Source of the DNA: Branchiostoma lanceolatum
Taxonomy: Eukaryota; Chordata; Leptocardii; Amphioxiformes; Branchiostomatidae
Assembly (NCBI RefSeq): GCF_035083965.1
Contig: NC_089736.1
Coordinates: 4,219,501 to 4,283,500, forward strand
Direction of reading: 5' to 3'
DNA: 64,000 bases
Of this stretch, positions 54,760-64,000 are shown one piece after another. The notes under the pieces are model-generated. The model was not told where the DNA came from, ran no database searches, and saw only the letters and a program-made list of their open reading frames with translations. How positions within the stretch are numbered: the first letter of the stretch is position 1; each line of letters opens with the position of its first letter. The position numbers and the translations under genes were made by a program.

Positions 54760-56950
54760 TACAATACAATGTCTGAAAATCAAAGAGACTTTGATACACT
54801 TTGGTAGTCTAGGTCATAATAAACTTGCTGCAATTCAAAAACATGATCTGACATCTTATCTGTATTTTGTAATACTAGTAATAGTACTTTTTTCCCTCTA
54901 GGAGCAGTTTTGGACTGGCTGCTAAACACTGATCAACCTTCAGGGGACGAAGAGCACATGAAAGAGACTGTGAGTAGAAAGAGACTAGCATGAACACACA
55001 TGTGTCTCAAGTAAGAGGCTTATTCTTAGTAGTTGCCATTAAGGAACCATTAAGTTTGACGCTCCCAATCCACATACCATTACAGACATAAAACAGTGTG
55101 AATCGTAACCTACATTTCTGCTGGTATCACCTTTATAGTCACACTGTGCATTGATGGTTATGATCAAGTCCTTGTTATGATTTACTGTAATATGTATCAT
55201 GACCATGAAGTGAAACTACACTGTAAGTAACCTCCATTAACATGGCCTGGTGGAATCATTTTAGTAGATGTTGCAAAATACATATAGTGGAGATCTAAGA
55301 ATCACATTGAACTGAAACACAGTTTACTTTATTAATGTCCTATTCACACATAATATAATTTCTGGACAACAGGAGGATCCCACTTGGGTCAACCCTCCTG
55401 GCCAGCCTCATCACAGCTCGCACCAGCGCTCGCCTGACGAAGGTCTTACTGAGTACCCTGCCTCGGATGGACATGATCTGATGCCTCCTGACCATCCTAG
55501 AGGCCCAAACTGTAACAATCCTCCCCATCATGCCCCTGAGACTCCTTCCCATAATGCCCCTGACTCTCCTCCCCATCATGCCCCTGAGATTCCTCCCCAT
55601 CATGCCCCTGAGACTCCTACCCATCATGCCCCTGGGACTCCTTCCCATCATGCCCCTGAGATTCCTCCCCATCATGCCCCTGAGATTCCTCCCCATCATG
55701 CCCCTGAGATTCCGTCCCACCATGCCCCTGAGATTCCTCCCCATCATGCCCCCAACAATCCTCCCCATCATGCCCCCAACAATCCTTCCCATCATGCCCC
55801 TGAGATTGCTCCCCATCATGCCCCTGAGACTCCTCCCCAACATGCCCCCAACAACCCTGCCCACCATGGTATCCCAGACCCCCCTCCTCACCCTGAGCCG
55901 GACCTTGGTTCCACACATGATCGCAATCCTCCTTCTCGGCAGGATCCAACGCCTCACGCTAAACATGATGCAAAACCTGATCACCGCGACTCCCGTCCCA
56001 AGGCAGCCTCCAGCCACCACCCCCGTCCGGCCCACACACGCGCCCCTCACCACAAGGAGCCGAGACAGGAGACACCGGTCGACTGTCATCATAACGTCAT
56101 GTGCCGCCTGACTGAATGGGAAGCTGGACATAGTAAAGCACTTCTGAAGTTTTATGTTTAATCCCTTTTAAACCTCAGCTACTGTTGTTACAAAGATCTG
56201 ATGCATGTACTGTTGTTTCTTACAGAATGATGTGAATATGTCATATGATGTAATGTATACATTATATTTCGTATCCCAATTTTTAAGTACTAGTCTCTTC
56301 ATAATGCTCTGCATTTTCAATGTAGTCACTTGCTGTGACCACATTTCTTCAATGTTTGTGTGTGTGTGTGTGTTTACGTGTGTGTGTGTATGTGTGCCTA
56401 CGTGTGTGTGTGCGTGTGTGTGTGTGTATGTGTGTGTGTGTACAATTGTGTGTGTGTGTGCACAATAAATATGCTCATGTGTGTATAAATGTGTGTATGT
56501 GTGACTGTATTACATGAAAATTCCAAAATGCACAAATTCCCAAATTCTGGGCTAACAAAACCTCTGATATCTCTGCCCGTTCCAGAAGTGATCAACGGCC
56601 TCCCAGCTGACCCAACCGTCCGACACCTCCTTGAGGCTGTGGCCTGGCTCATGATGATCGGGGCGCTTTGTATGATCTTCTGCTTCTGCTACCTCTTCCG
56701 TCGAGTGGAGCCTCCGAAGGAAGAGGAAGGCAAGGAATCTGATGCCCCTGGGGACGAGAAGGGTCCACCCGCGATATTCGATGTGGAGACAGAGATGGAT
56801 GGAAAGGAGAAGCTCCCGCCTGCGGCGTTCGTGGAGGCCGGAGACTACTCAGACCCCTGGAGCGATCGTGACGACGTCGTCATCAACCCCGCGGAGCTGA
56901 AGGCGCTCATGGCCAAACTCCAGGAGGAGGAGAACACCATCAAGGGATAG
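52265..56950 (+). CDS. Two-pass membrane protein with P-type trefoil domain and His/Pro repeats
   Basis: Exons: 52265-52562, 53764-53919, 54458-54541, 54902-54969, 55373-56132, 56586-56950. Phases agree throughout; 576 residues. ATG 52265 (GGATGGC) is preferred; an upstream in-frame ATG at 52214 would add 17 residues. Order: very acidic N-terminal segment, TM1 at about residues 72-95 ([20 protein letters not shown]), trefoil domain at about 102-150 with six Cys in P-type spacing ([27 protein letters not shown]), an acidic linker, 14 units of an 8-residue HHAPEIPP repeat, TM2 at about 468-492 ([18 protein letters not shown]), and an acidic C-terminal tail. Trefoil domains are extracytosolic, so both termini should be cytosolic. 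The exon 5 donor (ATA|GTAAAG) is the least certain junction. No named orthologue is recognised. Confidence 0.75.
53379..53675 (-). mobile_element. SINE family S, reversed, with a flanking TATAGCCGGTATAACCGCC repeat
   Basis: 53458-53675 is the inverse of the 46531-46810 element (GGGTTGTTATCCACTGTG, TTTACACCTGGGTGGAGTGA, AAGGGCACAAC). The adjoining TCTGTATCTATATAGCCGG at 53379 also occurs near 48880. It lies in intron 1 of the trefoil gene. Confidence 0.7.
54682..54758 (+). repeat. (CA)n microsatellite, about 38 units
   Basis: An uninterrupted CA run in an intron of the trefoil gene. Confidence 0.98.
55227..55273 (+). repeat. Family C repeat, internally deleted copy
   Basis: TAACCTCCATTAACATGG joins directly to CCTGGTGGAATCATTTTAG and TAGATGTT, i.e. 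both ends of the family C element at 63378-63577 without its middle. Confidence 0.6.
55526..55868 (+). repeat. 24-bp coding minisatellite (HHAPEIPP)
   Basis: Fourteen 24-bp units of the type CATCATGCCCCTGAGATTCC plus four bases, then a partial unit. Variants are [16 protein letters not shown] and QHAPNNPA. Since 24 is divisible by three, long frames stay open on both strands; only the plus frame that begins at 55373 fits the splicing of the trefoil gene. Confidence 0.95.
56356..56465 (+). repeat. Imperfect (GT)n microsatellite
   Basis: GT runs interrupted by TTTAC, TA and CCTAC, in the last intron of the trefoil gene. Confidence 0.95.
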
Positions 56951-57496
56951 TGCAACAGCAACAGAAACTCCAAAATGCACAAGTTTTGAATATCGAAATT
57001 GTTCAAAATTCTCACCACACTCCAAGAATTCTTGCTTTGGAACATGCAGGTGCAAGTTAGATGCAAAACCCGAGCCATACATGAGCTTCATGTTCTAAAT
57101 TCCCCATGAACGTATTGAAAAAGACCAAATGGATGTTTTCGACATAAACAAAAATCAAATTTTATTTCTGTTGCTTTTTTGCAGCATTTTGTCCAGTTGA
57201 TAATGAAACTTTTCATAACTAAGATCCATCAAGATGGTGGCAAAAAAAGGTGAAAATATCTTGCTAGAAAAATGGGAAACATTGTGTCAATGAAAGCATT
57301 TAATTTGTATTGTAAATCGAAATACAATGAATCACTTCAAATGCCATGATGATACTGCTTTGTTGAAGATTCTGAAGAGCTGTTGTTGTTTTGCTAGACC
57401 CAGAACTAGATTTTAATGCAGTAGATCTCATTTAATATTAATTGTGTAATTACTGATTCTAAAAGCTTGATTTTTATCAGATGACAATTGGAAATA

Positions 57497-57600
57497 CTTT
57501 GCATGTAGTGCTTTTCAAATCACTCACAGGGAAAATGCTTTAAAAAAATCTACATCCTAATAGACAGATTATCCAGGTTTAAAGGTAGAGCAAAGTGAAA
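57497..57600 (+). repeat. Dispersed repeat family D, uninterrupted copy
   Basis: GTGCTTTTCAAATCACTCAC, ACATCCTAATAGACAG and TTTAAAGGTAGAGCAAAGTG occur in the same order at 62190-62348, where a family B arm interrupts them. Confidence 0.7.
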
Positions 57601-58177
57601 TCATTTCAGCTTAGTCTTTGTGACTGTACAAAATATTTAAAAGCTATGCTATGCTGTGCTTTAATTTAAATTTACATTTCAAATTCTCTTCTTGCATATT
57701 GTATTCAGGAATGGAGATTTGTATCAACATAACAGATTGTAACCACAATTACAGTAAGAAAGTAATTAAGTATAGCCAAAAAGCTTCAATTCTTCATCTT
57801 TTAAAAATGTGTTGGTGTTATAGTAGCTAAGTTAAACATTAACATACAAGCAAAGAACCACAACATTTGACAACACTAGACACTTCACATAGACTTGTAT
57901 TCAGATTTCCACAAAATACATTTCACATCCATACGGAAATATATTCACTTCACAAGTGTTAAGAGAACGACTGATTATCATCACACATCTTGGAATAAAT
58001 ATTAATATTAAACACATTGCTGTACAGAATGATTCTTGTATCCTTTTTCACAAACTGGTCACACAAACTTAAACTTTCATTATTCTGATGGTTACTAAGG
58101 TACACTGATCATGACTGACTGTGCCCCTCTAGAAGAGGAGACCCATTAGCCAGTGTAACACAGGTTACATTGTCTAT

Positions 58178-58352
58178 AGACCTACTCTCCAAGCAGAGGT
58201 TGGTGGGGAAGATTGTGACTTTTTTATCCTATGCCCCATTTTTTGTCGGCTCTCCCCACCTTGAGAGAGGTGGGAGAGCCGACGAAAAACGGGGCATAGG
58301 ATTAAAAAAGTCACAATCTTCCCCACCAACCTCTGCTTGGAGAGTAGTCTAG
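58178..58352. mobile_element. Near-perfect foldback (hairpin) element, about 170 bp
   Basis: The left arm from CTACTCTCCAAGCAGAGG to GTCGGCTCTCCCCACCTT is mirrored by AGGTGGGAGAGCCGAC to CCTCTGCTTGGAGAGTAG, with a loop of only a few bases (GAGAG). The arms are about 80 bp with a handful of mismatches. No coding content. Confidence 0.9.
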
Positions 58353-60336
58353 ACCAAGGGACAAATTGACTATGTTGGTGGCTATCCAACTAGTATATGG
58401 CACACAAGGTTAACATCGACTACGATGGACGAACATCATATGGCACACATTGGTTACATGTCAGGTTTCCGATTTTGAGATCAAAATGTAGCTTAGCTTT
58501 GACAGGGTAATGTTGTCTGCTATTTATAGTCTTCTAATCAGACAACACAAGGTGCTAGATGTTAGGTTAACTGCAGTAGGACTGAGATTTATCCACGGAA
58601 CGTCCCTTTCAAGACAGTAGTTTATCTGGTTTACAAAACTTGCTACATATAAGAGGAAGGTTACTTCTAACAACACTGACTTTTCCTTGCCAAATTTTCT
58701 GTCTAACTGTTAACGTTACAATCTTCTATCCCATCCATACAAAAACTGGTTGGTCCCTTGAATTCAAAAACATCTTTGATACAAAAATACAGCATAAATT
58801 AGATTACATACACATGAACCTTTTCTTTTTACTCAGTCAATGGTCACCACGTAACAAGACCTGAAGGTCACTTCAAGGTGTGACACAAAGGGCACTCCAA
58901 GGTCATGGGTCACATTATATATATTACAGTAACTGTTACAGAAACTCCCAGGTCAGAAACATCATGAGACAAGCTCAACTGCTCAATAAGAGTGAGGACT
59001 AACTGACCCAATAGGAGAAGCAGGGGTTACGAAGGCTGCTTGGGGAATTCCCTACCTGTAGAACACTTATCAATATAGACACAGAATGGGTTACAGGCAC
59101 ACACTGGACATTTCATAAAAATCATTTAGTCTACAATCTCCCAAATACGGGATAATGGCTTGCAAAATTGCCTTTCCTTTAAGTAAAGTTAACCCTCAAA
59201 ATGACAGTTAATATTTGGGCATTTTGTCAAAAGATTGCCTTTCTGCCAAATACCAATGAAGGTATTTTCACATCAACAAATGTGACAATTATGTGCAAAT
59301 ATTGCACAACGTTTAGTATCTAATAAATAGTGCACACATCACATCATAAACTTTTCCAATGTTCAATTCTTTGACAACAATCTATCTCACCAACATTCAA
59401 GATTTGAGAAGTTTTAAAAAAGTTTATTTGATTTTGATAATGAAGTGATGTTGTATTCAATTAATTTTGTCAAGAATTCAAATGTACATGATTGTAATGG
59501 TATTCAATTATAACATTGCCTTTTTAAGCCGATACTTACTATCCTTTTTCCACATGTTGTGATCTTACAAAAAATCTAAGGCATTTAAATTGCCTTATAC
59601 ATAACTTTTACTCACCAAATATGGCAATACAGCAACATGAAGTATTAATTTCCATTTGTATAAGATACATGTTATTTTGCCAGCCCTGTATCTTTGGACA
59701 TTGCAGTCAAACCTATACAGTCAAGTGACCACCTCTTCATAAGGACCACCTGGCCAAAGTGACACAAGCATTAAGAATCCTGTTTAGTATATTGAGTGAC
59801 CTTTCCACATAGACCCTATGGTTTGGTCCCCTGAGAGGTCTTCTTGGACAGTTTTGACTGTTGCAACAATGTTTTTTTAGGGCCCTCTACCACACTTTTG
59901 ACAAAACTGACAAACTTTCCACACAGAAAAACATAATCAAGCCTCACATTGATAAAATACATCACTGGCACTGGCATGATGTATAACTCAACATTGGACA
60001 TAACTTATATAAGAAAAGCATACAATTCATAAAAAGTTCACGGCACTCCCCATTCAACAAATTGCCAACATTGTGCATTTCACTTGAAATAAATATTCCT
60101 TTCTCTATAGCTGTTCATTATTTTGAATTATTAAAGGAAACTACACTTTGTGACATCAAGTTTGCCTCTGCTTTTAGTCAATTTGTTCCATATGCTTTTT
60201 TTTTACATTTCATAGTTCCAGCCTAATGTTTGATTTTTGTAATTTTTTGACTGTCAATTTGTTTTTGTGCTCTTGTTGATTTTGATTTGTAATTAGAATG
60301 TCAAGCGGTTTCAAAATCCCCACAGAGGGTTCACCT

Positions 60337-63300
60337 TCATCTCCATAGTAAGAACTGCTTTTGCTTCTGGGTCCCCTGAAACAGAAAGAAGAGCAATTTG
60401 TCACTGTGATTCAATCATTCATAAAAAAATGGGCACGACTGCATGACAAGTTGCTAAAAGCAATTTCCTGTCTGGTGCAGGAAATCAACATCATTTCCTC
60501 AATTTCTATCACATGCATACATGTATATCAATCTGAGGAAAAGTTGTCACTCTCTGATACTGACAACTAGAAGGTACAGGCATTTTTCCTGACTCTGTAT
60601 TAAACTTATTTTTCGATTAAACTTTGTTTTCTTTGAATCATGACAACACTTCTGACAAATAAATTGGCCAATTTAGACATTTTCTAACATAAAAGTGTAT
60701 CATGGTCTACGTCATGTCTTTGATACATGTAAGTCTCATGTTTGTCTTCATGTTTGAAAGCTCAGTACAAAATAGGAATTTGGAGTTTTCTTTTACGCAT
60801 TGCCAACCACTGATGTCTCTCACCTTCTTAATATGTTTTGATGCCTATCAGACATCTTCTTCAGAGCTTCTGACTTAGGAAAGCACACTCAAGTCTGAAA
60901 CTCTTAGAAAGATGTCTGATAGGCATTGAAACGGAAGCAGGTGAGAGACATTACTGGTTGTGTAAAAGAAAACTCGAATATCCTATATTCTATCAACCTT
61001 ATGAAATTATTTTTGGAAGTTCCTCAGTACGAAATAGCCTGAGTGTCGTCCTGTTCCAGTTCCAGGCTTTGCTTTCACCAATTGAACAAGGAGTGCCTGG
61101 AACTGAAACAGGATGGTACTCAGGCTAGGTACGAAATAGATGTTGCTGAAATACCTACCCATCTAACCCCAGCCTTGAGCACCTCCCATGTAAACCTGAC
61201 CCTGAGATGTCGTCTCCACTCCGGGTTCCTCTTGATGAGGATGCTGCCCACGATGCTGTCTCCCCCCTCCACTGCAGTGGGCTGGTCCATCATGAACAGA
61301 TCCTGCTTCCAATGAGTCATCCTGACAACAAAAATCAATCTGTTTCTAAGAGATTCATGATATTGGAAGTTACAAATCAACAGTTAGCAAGACCATACAG
61401 GGTGACGCTTGTCGTAGACATGTATCAGTTTCTTAGGGATCTATGTGTACATGAACGTGTGTGTGTGTGTTTCTTTGTGTGTGTGTGTGTGTCTGTGTTT
61501 GTGTGTGTGTGTGTGTCTGTGTGTGTGTGTGTGTCTGTATGTATGTGTGTGTATGGTACGATAACTTGGCTTTAAGCCTTTATATAAAGGAGGTCAAGAT
61601 CGTGATCATAACAAGACTTAGTAATACATATTCAAAGCCCCAATTGACACAAATGGTACAATCCTAATGACAGTGCTAAGCTTCAAACTGATGACATTTT
61701 CTAGCTTGCACATAAGATTATCATTTTCTCTTGATAGATTTTCTTCCTGGATATACAGTCCTGATCATGACTTACTCATGTTCTGGTCCAGTATTCAGCA
61801 CCACCGGTGGCTCTGTTGAGGGGAATCCTCCAAAGTCTACACTGAACCAGGAGGCAAAGCCATGGAAGGTTCCCTCGCGAGTCACTTGGAACTCAAAATC
61901 TTGTGAGATCTCCTGAAAAAAAAATTGTCAGCAAACAATGTTATTCCTTACTGGCTTAAGGAATGTGAAAACAAAAATAAAACGTTTCATCAGGTTGGTA
62001 AGTCATTGAATGAAAACTAAAAGACTCTTTTGTTAAAACGTCAGTTGTTCTAGAGTCTTTTCAAATGTTAGTTGTTTTAATCAAACAATGTTTCGGTGAC
62101 TGTCTGTCACTTTCCTCAGGGCAGATCTGACTGGTTCACTTGCACTGCACCTATAGGTGTTGCTGCTTACAGGTGCATATATCTCTGCGTGTAGCGCTTT
62201 TCAAATCACTTACAGGGAACTTTTAGCACTCTGAAGCCATTTGGCACCCAATTCCCTATTGGTTACAGAGTTAGGCAGCAGGGAGAAGGTTAAGATAGAT
62301 AAACATCCTACTAGAGAGCTTATCCTAGTTTAAAGGTAGAGCAAAGTGCTGAACACCAGGTTGTTTATCCAGTATCACGCACTTGAGCACTAGGTACCAG
62401 GGGCCAAGACCCCGGTTGTAGTTTTCCTCTCTGCAAAGATAGTTCTGAGTTCTGTCAATACAACACGTGAGTTCAGTAGACGTGTGTGAGTTGTGATCTT
62501 TACCTAAATTACATGTAACACAGGTTTGACTGTATTAGGCCTTACCTCGAGCTCCTCCACCCTGAACCTCTTCATGTCCATGACCAGCACAGTCTCCCAC
62601 TCCGCCAGACAGTCCTGCAGATCCAGCTCATGGTTAAAGATGGGGCGGCCAAAGAACTCCTTCTTAGCTGATGGACTGAAAAGAGACAAGAACATTTCTT
62701 TATATGTTATTGATAACACTATTAACAGGGCATATGATAACTTAATTGCAAAATCATGCCTGACGGCTAATTGCAAACAAAGCAAACCAAAACACTTGAA
62801 TGTTCACAACGTGTGTATGCTTAACAGAAGGAAAATGAATCATGCGAATTAAGAGCGAAATGACAACTATTCTAAATGGTTTCTAGTTAAGCTACTTGAG
62901 CGGTTTGACTTCCTTTTTCCATGCAGTGAAAGATGAATTGCCCAATATTTTGGTGGAAAAACCAGTTGGACAACTTAAGCAAGAATATAGTTTAATTTTT
63001 GTTGATTGGTAAGGTATGGAAAGGTAACCCCAATTCGCAATTACTTACATGAGAGGTGAAAAGTCAAACCCGTACTGGTCTTCCCAGCATGCAATTTTCT
63101 CATCAAACTGCGCCTGTGCGCGGCAGGGTGCGAGGTAGAGTTTGGCGTGGGACGGCCACATCACCCCGCCTTTGGCCAAGAACTTGTCTCTTGCTATCAG
63201 CACTGATTCCACCATCAATTCAAACTACAGAGGGAAAATAAACGATATCAAACAGAGACATTATGTACAGAAAACAGAACAAGATTACAGTATGATAAAT

Positions 63301-63813
63301 CAAAGCAGTTGGTTTAAAGTGTAAAGTTACCATTCAGTAGTACAACTAAATCAAGATAACATACTAGTAACCCCCATTAACATTGCCGCGTTACATAGAT
63401 CCGCCACTTTGCAAAACAGTTGGGTTTAAGAGATCTCAAGTGCAGCCACCCAGGTATGCACAGTTTAGATACAGGGGTGCATTATACTGGGGGACATTGG
63501 GTTGGAGATCTGTTTGGGTGTAATTATTTAGAGTGGCGGAATTATATATCCTGGTGGAATCATGTTGGTAGATGTTATACAGAAATCAAATAATGATACT
63601 GCAGGTCAAACAGTAGATCAACTTAGATACGAAATAAATAAGATTTACCAGGAGAAGAGTTCCCATCCACTCGGAGATAATGAGGTCGACCTTCTCTGGC
63701 AGCGAGATGTTCTCCACCCTGTCGTGAACGACCTTAACCACGTCCCAGTACCCGTTATACAGCATCAGCTTCTTCGCCTTGTCTGCCATTCGACTGGCCT
63801 CAACAGCATAGAT
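60337..63813 (-). CDS. PRMT2: Protein arginine methyltransferase 2, 3' part (runs off right edge)
   Basis: Exons in transcript order: 63813-63649, 63224-63049, 62675-62546, 61912-61776, 61321-61159, 60375-60337. Phases agree; about 269 residues are present. Motifs: IYAVEASRMADKAKKL (SAM-binding beta2 region); the double-E loop SEWMG...LLFELMVES, split between the first two exons; KEFFGRPIFNHEL; GTFHGFASWFSVDF; the THW loop THWKQDLFMMDQP; WRRHLRVRFTWEV; C-terminus QKQKQFLLWR. The exon layout and KEFFxxPxxNH segment fit PRMT2 rather than PRMT1, 6 or CARM1. The N-terminal SH3 domain typical of PRMT2 and SAM motif I must lie beyond base 64000. PRMT2 is a type I arginine methyltransferase and transcriptional co-regulator in the nucleus and cytosol. 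Confidence 0.93.
60770..60985. mobile_element. Inverted-repeat element in the last PRMT2 intron
   Basis: The arms GGAGTTTTCTTTTACGCA, GATGTCTCTCACCTTC and GATGCCTATCAGACATCTT are each matched in reverse by AAGATGTCTGATAGGCAT, GGTGAGAGACATTA and GTAAAAGAAAACTC. The arms are about 80-95 bp around a loop of about 35 bp. Confidence 0.85.
61038..61128. mobile_element. Short foldback element in the last PRMT2 intron
   Basis: AGCCTGAGTGTCGTCCTGTT and CCAGTTCCAGGC pair with GCCTGGAACTGAAACAGG and ATGGTACTCAGGCT. It ends 31 bp from the exon at 61159. Confidence 0.8.
61457..61553 (+). repeat. Imperfect (GT)n microsatellite
   Basis: GT runs broken by TTCTTT and CT units, in a PRMT2 intron. Confidence 0.95.
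62190..62348 (+). repeat. Family D repeat interrupted by a family B arm
   Basis: The outer sequence matches 57497-57600. The inner 62212-62293 (GCACTCTGAAGCCATTTGG to GGCAGCAGGGAGAAGGTTAA) matches one arm of the element at 36687-36956. It lies in the PRMT2 intron between 61912 and 62546. Confidence 0.7.
63378..63577 (+). repeat. Family C repeat, copy 3
   Basis: About 200 bp, same orientation as 49316-49527; shares GGTTTAAGAGATCTC, GTGCATTATACTGGG and TTGGGTTGGAGATCTG. It lies in a PRMT2 intron. Confidence 0.75.
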
Positions 63814-64000
63814 CTACAGCAGAACAACAAGAAATGTGTTCAGGATGGATCCATAAAGAGTAGAACAACAGCAAGAAATTTCTTAAGGATGTATTCATAA
63901 AATTGCAGGTTTCTTAGACATTGCAATTCAATGATTGGTCATTTGAGGGTGAGATGATAACCAATCAGCACCATGGACAGTGGGGAGGTGTTAGCAATCA

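Larger units (their letters stand above)
56951..60336. other. Convergent 3' region between the trefoil gene and PRMT2
   Basis: About 3.4 kb holding both 3' UTRs. Candidate signals are AATAAA on plus at 57994-57999, and on minus (as TTTATT) at about 59424 and 57163; which are used is unknown. It contains the foldback element at 58178-58352 and the uninterrupted copy of a repeat also found near 62.2 kb (about 57497-57600). No further gene was seen. Confidence 0.5.

Noticed and set aside
55340..56131. 263-codon minus-strand frame and a 193-codon plus frame over the His/Pro repeat
   Set aside because: The 24-bp period keeps all frames open. Neither has domains, a signal or splice support, while the accepted frame fits phase on both sides.

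Overview
The window is animal nuclear DNA. Genes are intron-rich with GT-AG introns. It has tRNA-derived SINEs, LINE 3' tails, many short inverted-repeat elements and CA/GT microsatellites. The gene content is that of a chordate or deuterostome with motile cilia. The single-exon LRR-Ig receptor with a tandem-repeat tail, together with the repeat style, points to an amphioxus (Branchiostoma). The species call is an inference from style and gene content, not from a database match.

Layout. (1) 499-19652, minus: 5' part of a GPR158/GPR179-like class C orphan GPCR, running off the left edge. Its first intron is about 15.4 kb and full of mobile-element remnants. (2) 19653-25068: intergenic, nothing firmly recognised. 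(3) 25069-27714, plus: a single-exon LRR-Ig transmembrane receptor whose cytoplasmic tail holds eleven near-identical 17-residue YEND repeats. (4) 27.99-34.06 kb: repeat-rich intergenic DNA. (5) 34062-41073, minus: complete ELP6 (Elongator subunit), seven exons, 268 residues. (6) 41074-41355: a 282-bp head-to-head promoter with an RFX X-box-like site. (7) 41356-50484, plus: complete ODAD4/TTC25 (outer dynein arm docking complex TPR protein), twelve exons plus an alternative first exon. (8) 52265-56950, plus: a two-pass membrane protein with a P-type trefoil domain and a His/Pro-rich 8-residue repeat. (9) 60337-63813, minus: 3' part of PRMT2, convergent with (8) and running off the right edge.

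Splice sites and reading phases of the five spliced genes were checked by hand and agree at every junction listed. Orthologue names for ELP6, ODAD4, PRMT2 and GPR158-like rest on remembered family sequence, not on a search.

The most unusual features are repeated copies of splice junctions inside introns. ELP6 intron 5 carries an array of 36-42-nt in-frame mini-exons derived from the 3' end of exon 5. ELP6 intron 4 carries a ghost of the exon 4 3' end. The intron before ODAD4 exon 2 carries a ghost of that exon's start that differs only by synonymous changes. Also notable are the multi-site pYxN tail of the LRR-Ig receptor, the paired ODAD4 first exons, and an open frame beyond the ODAD4 stop codon.
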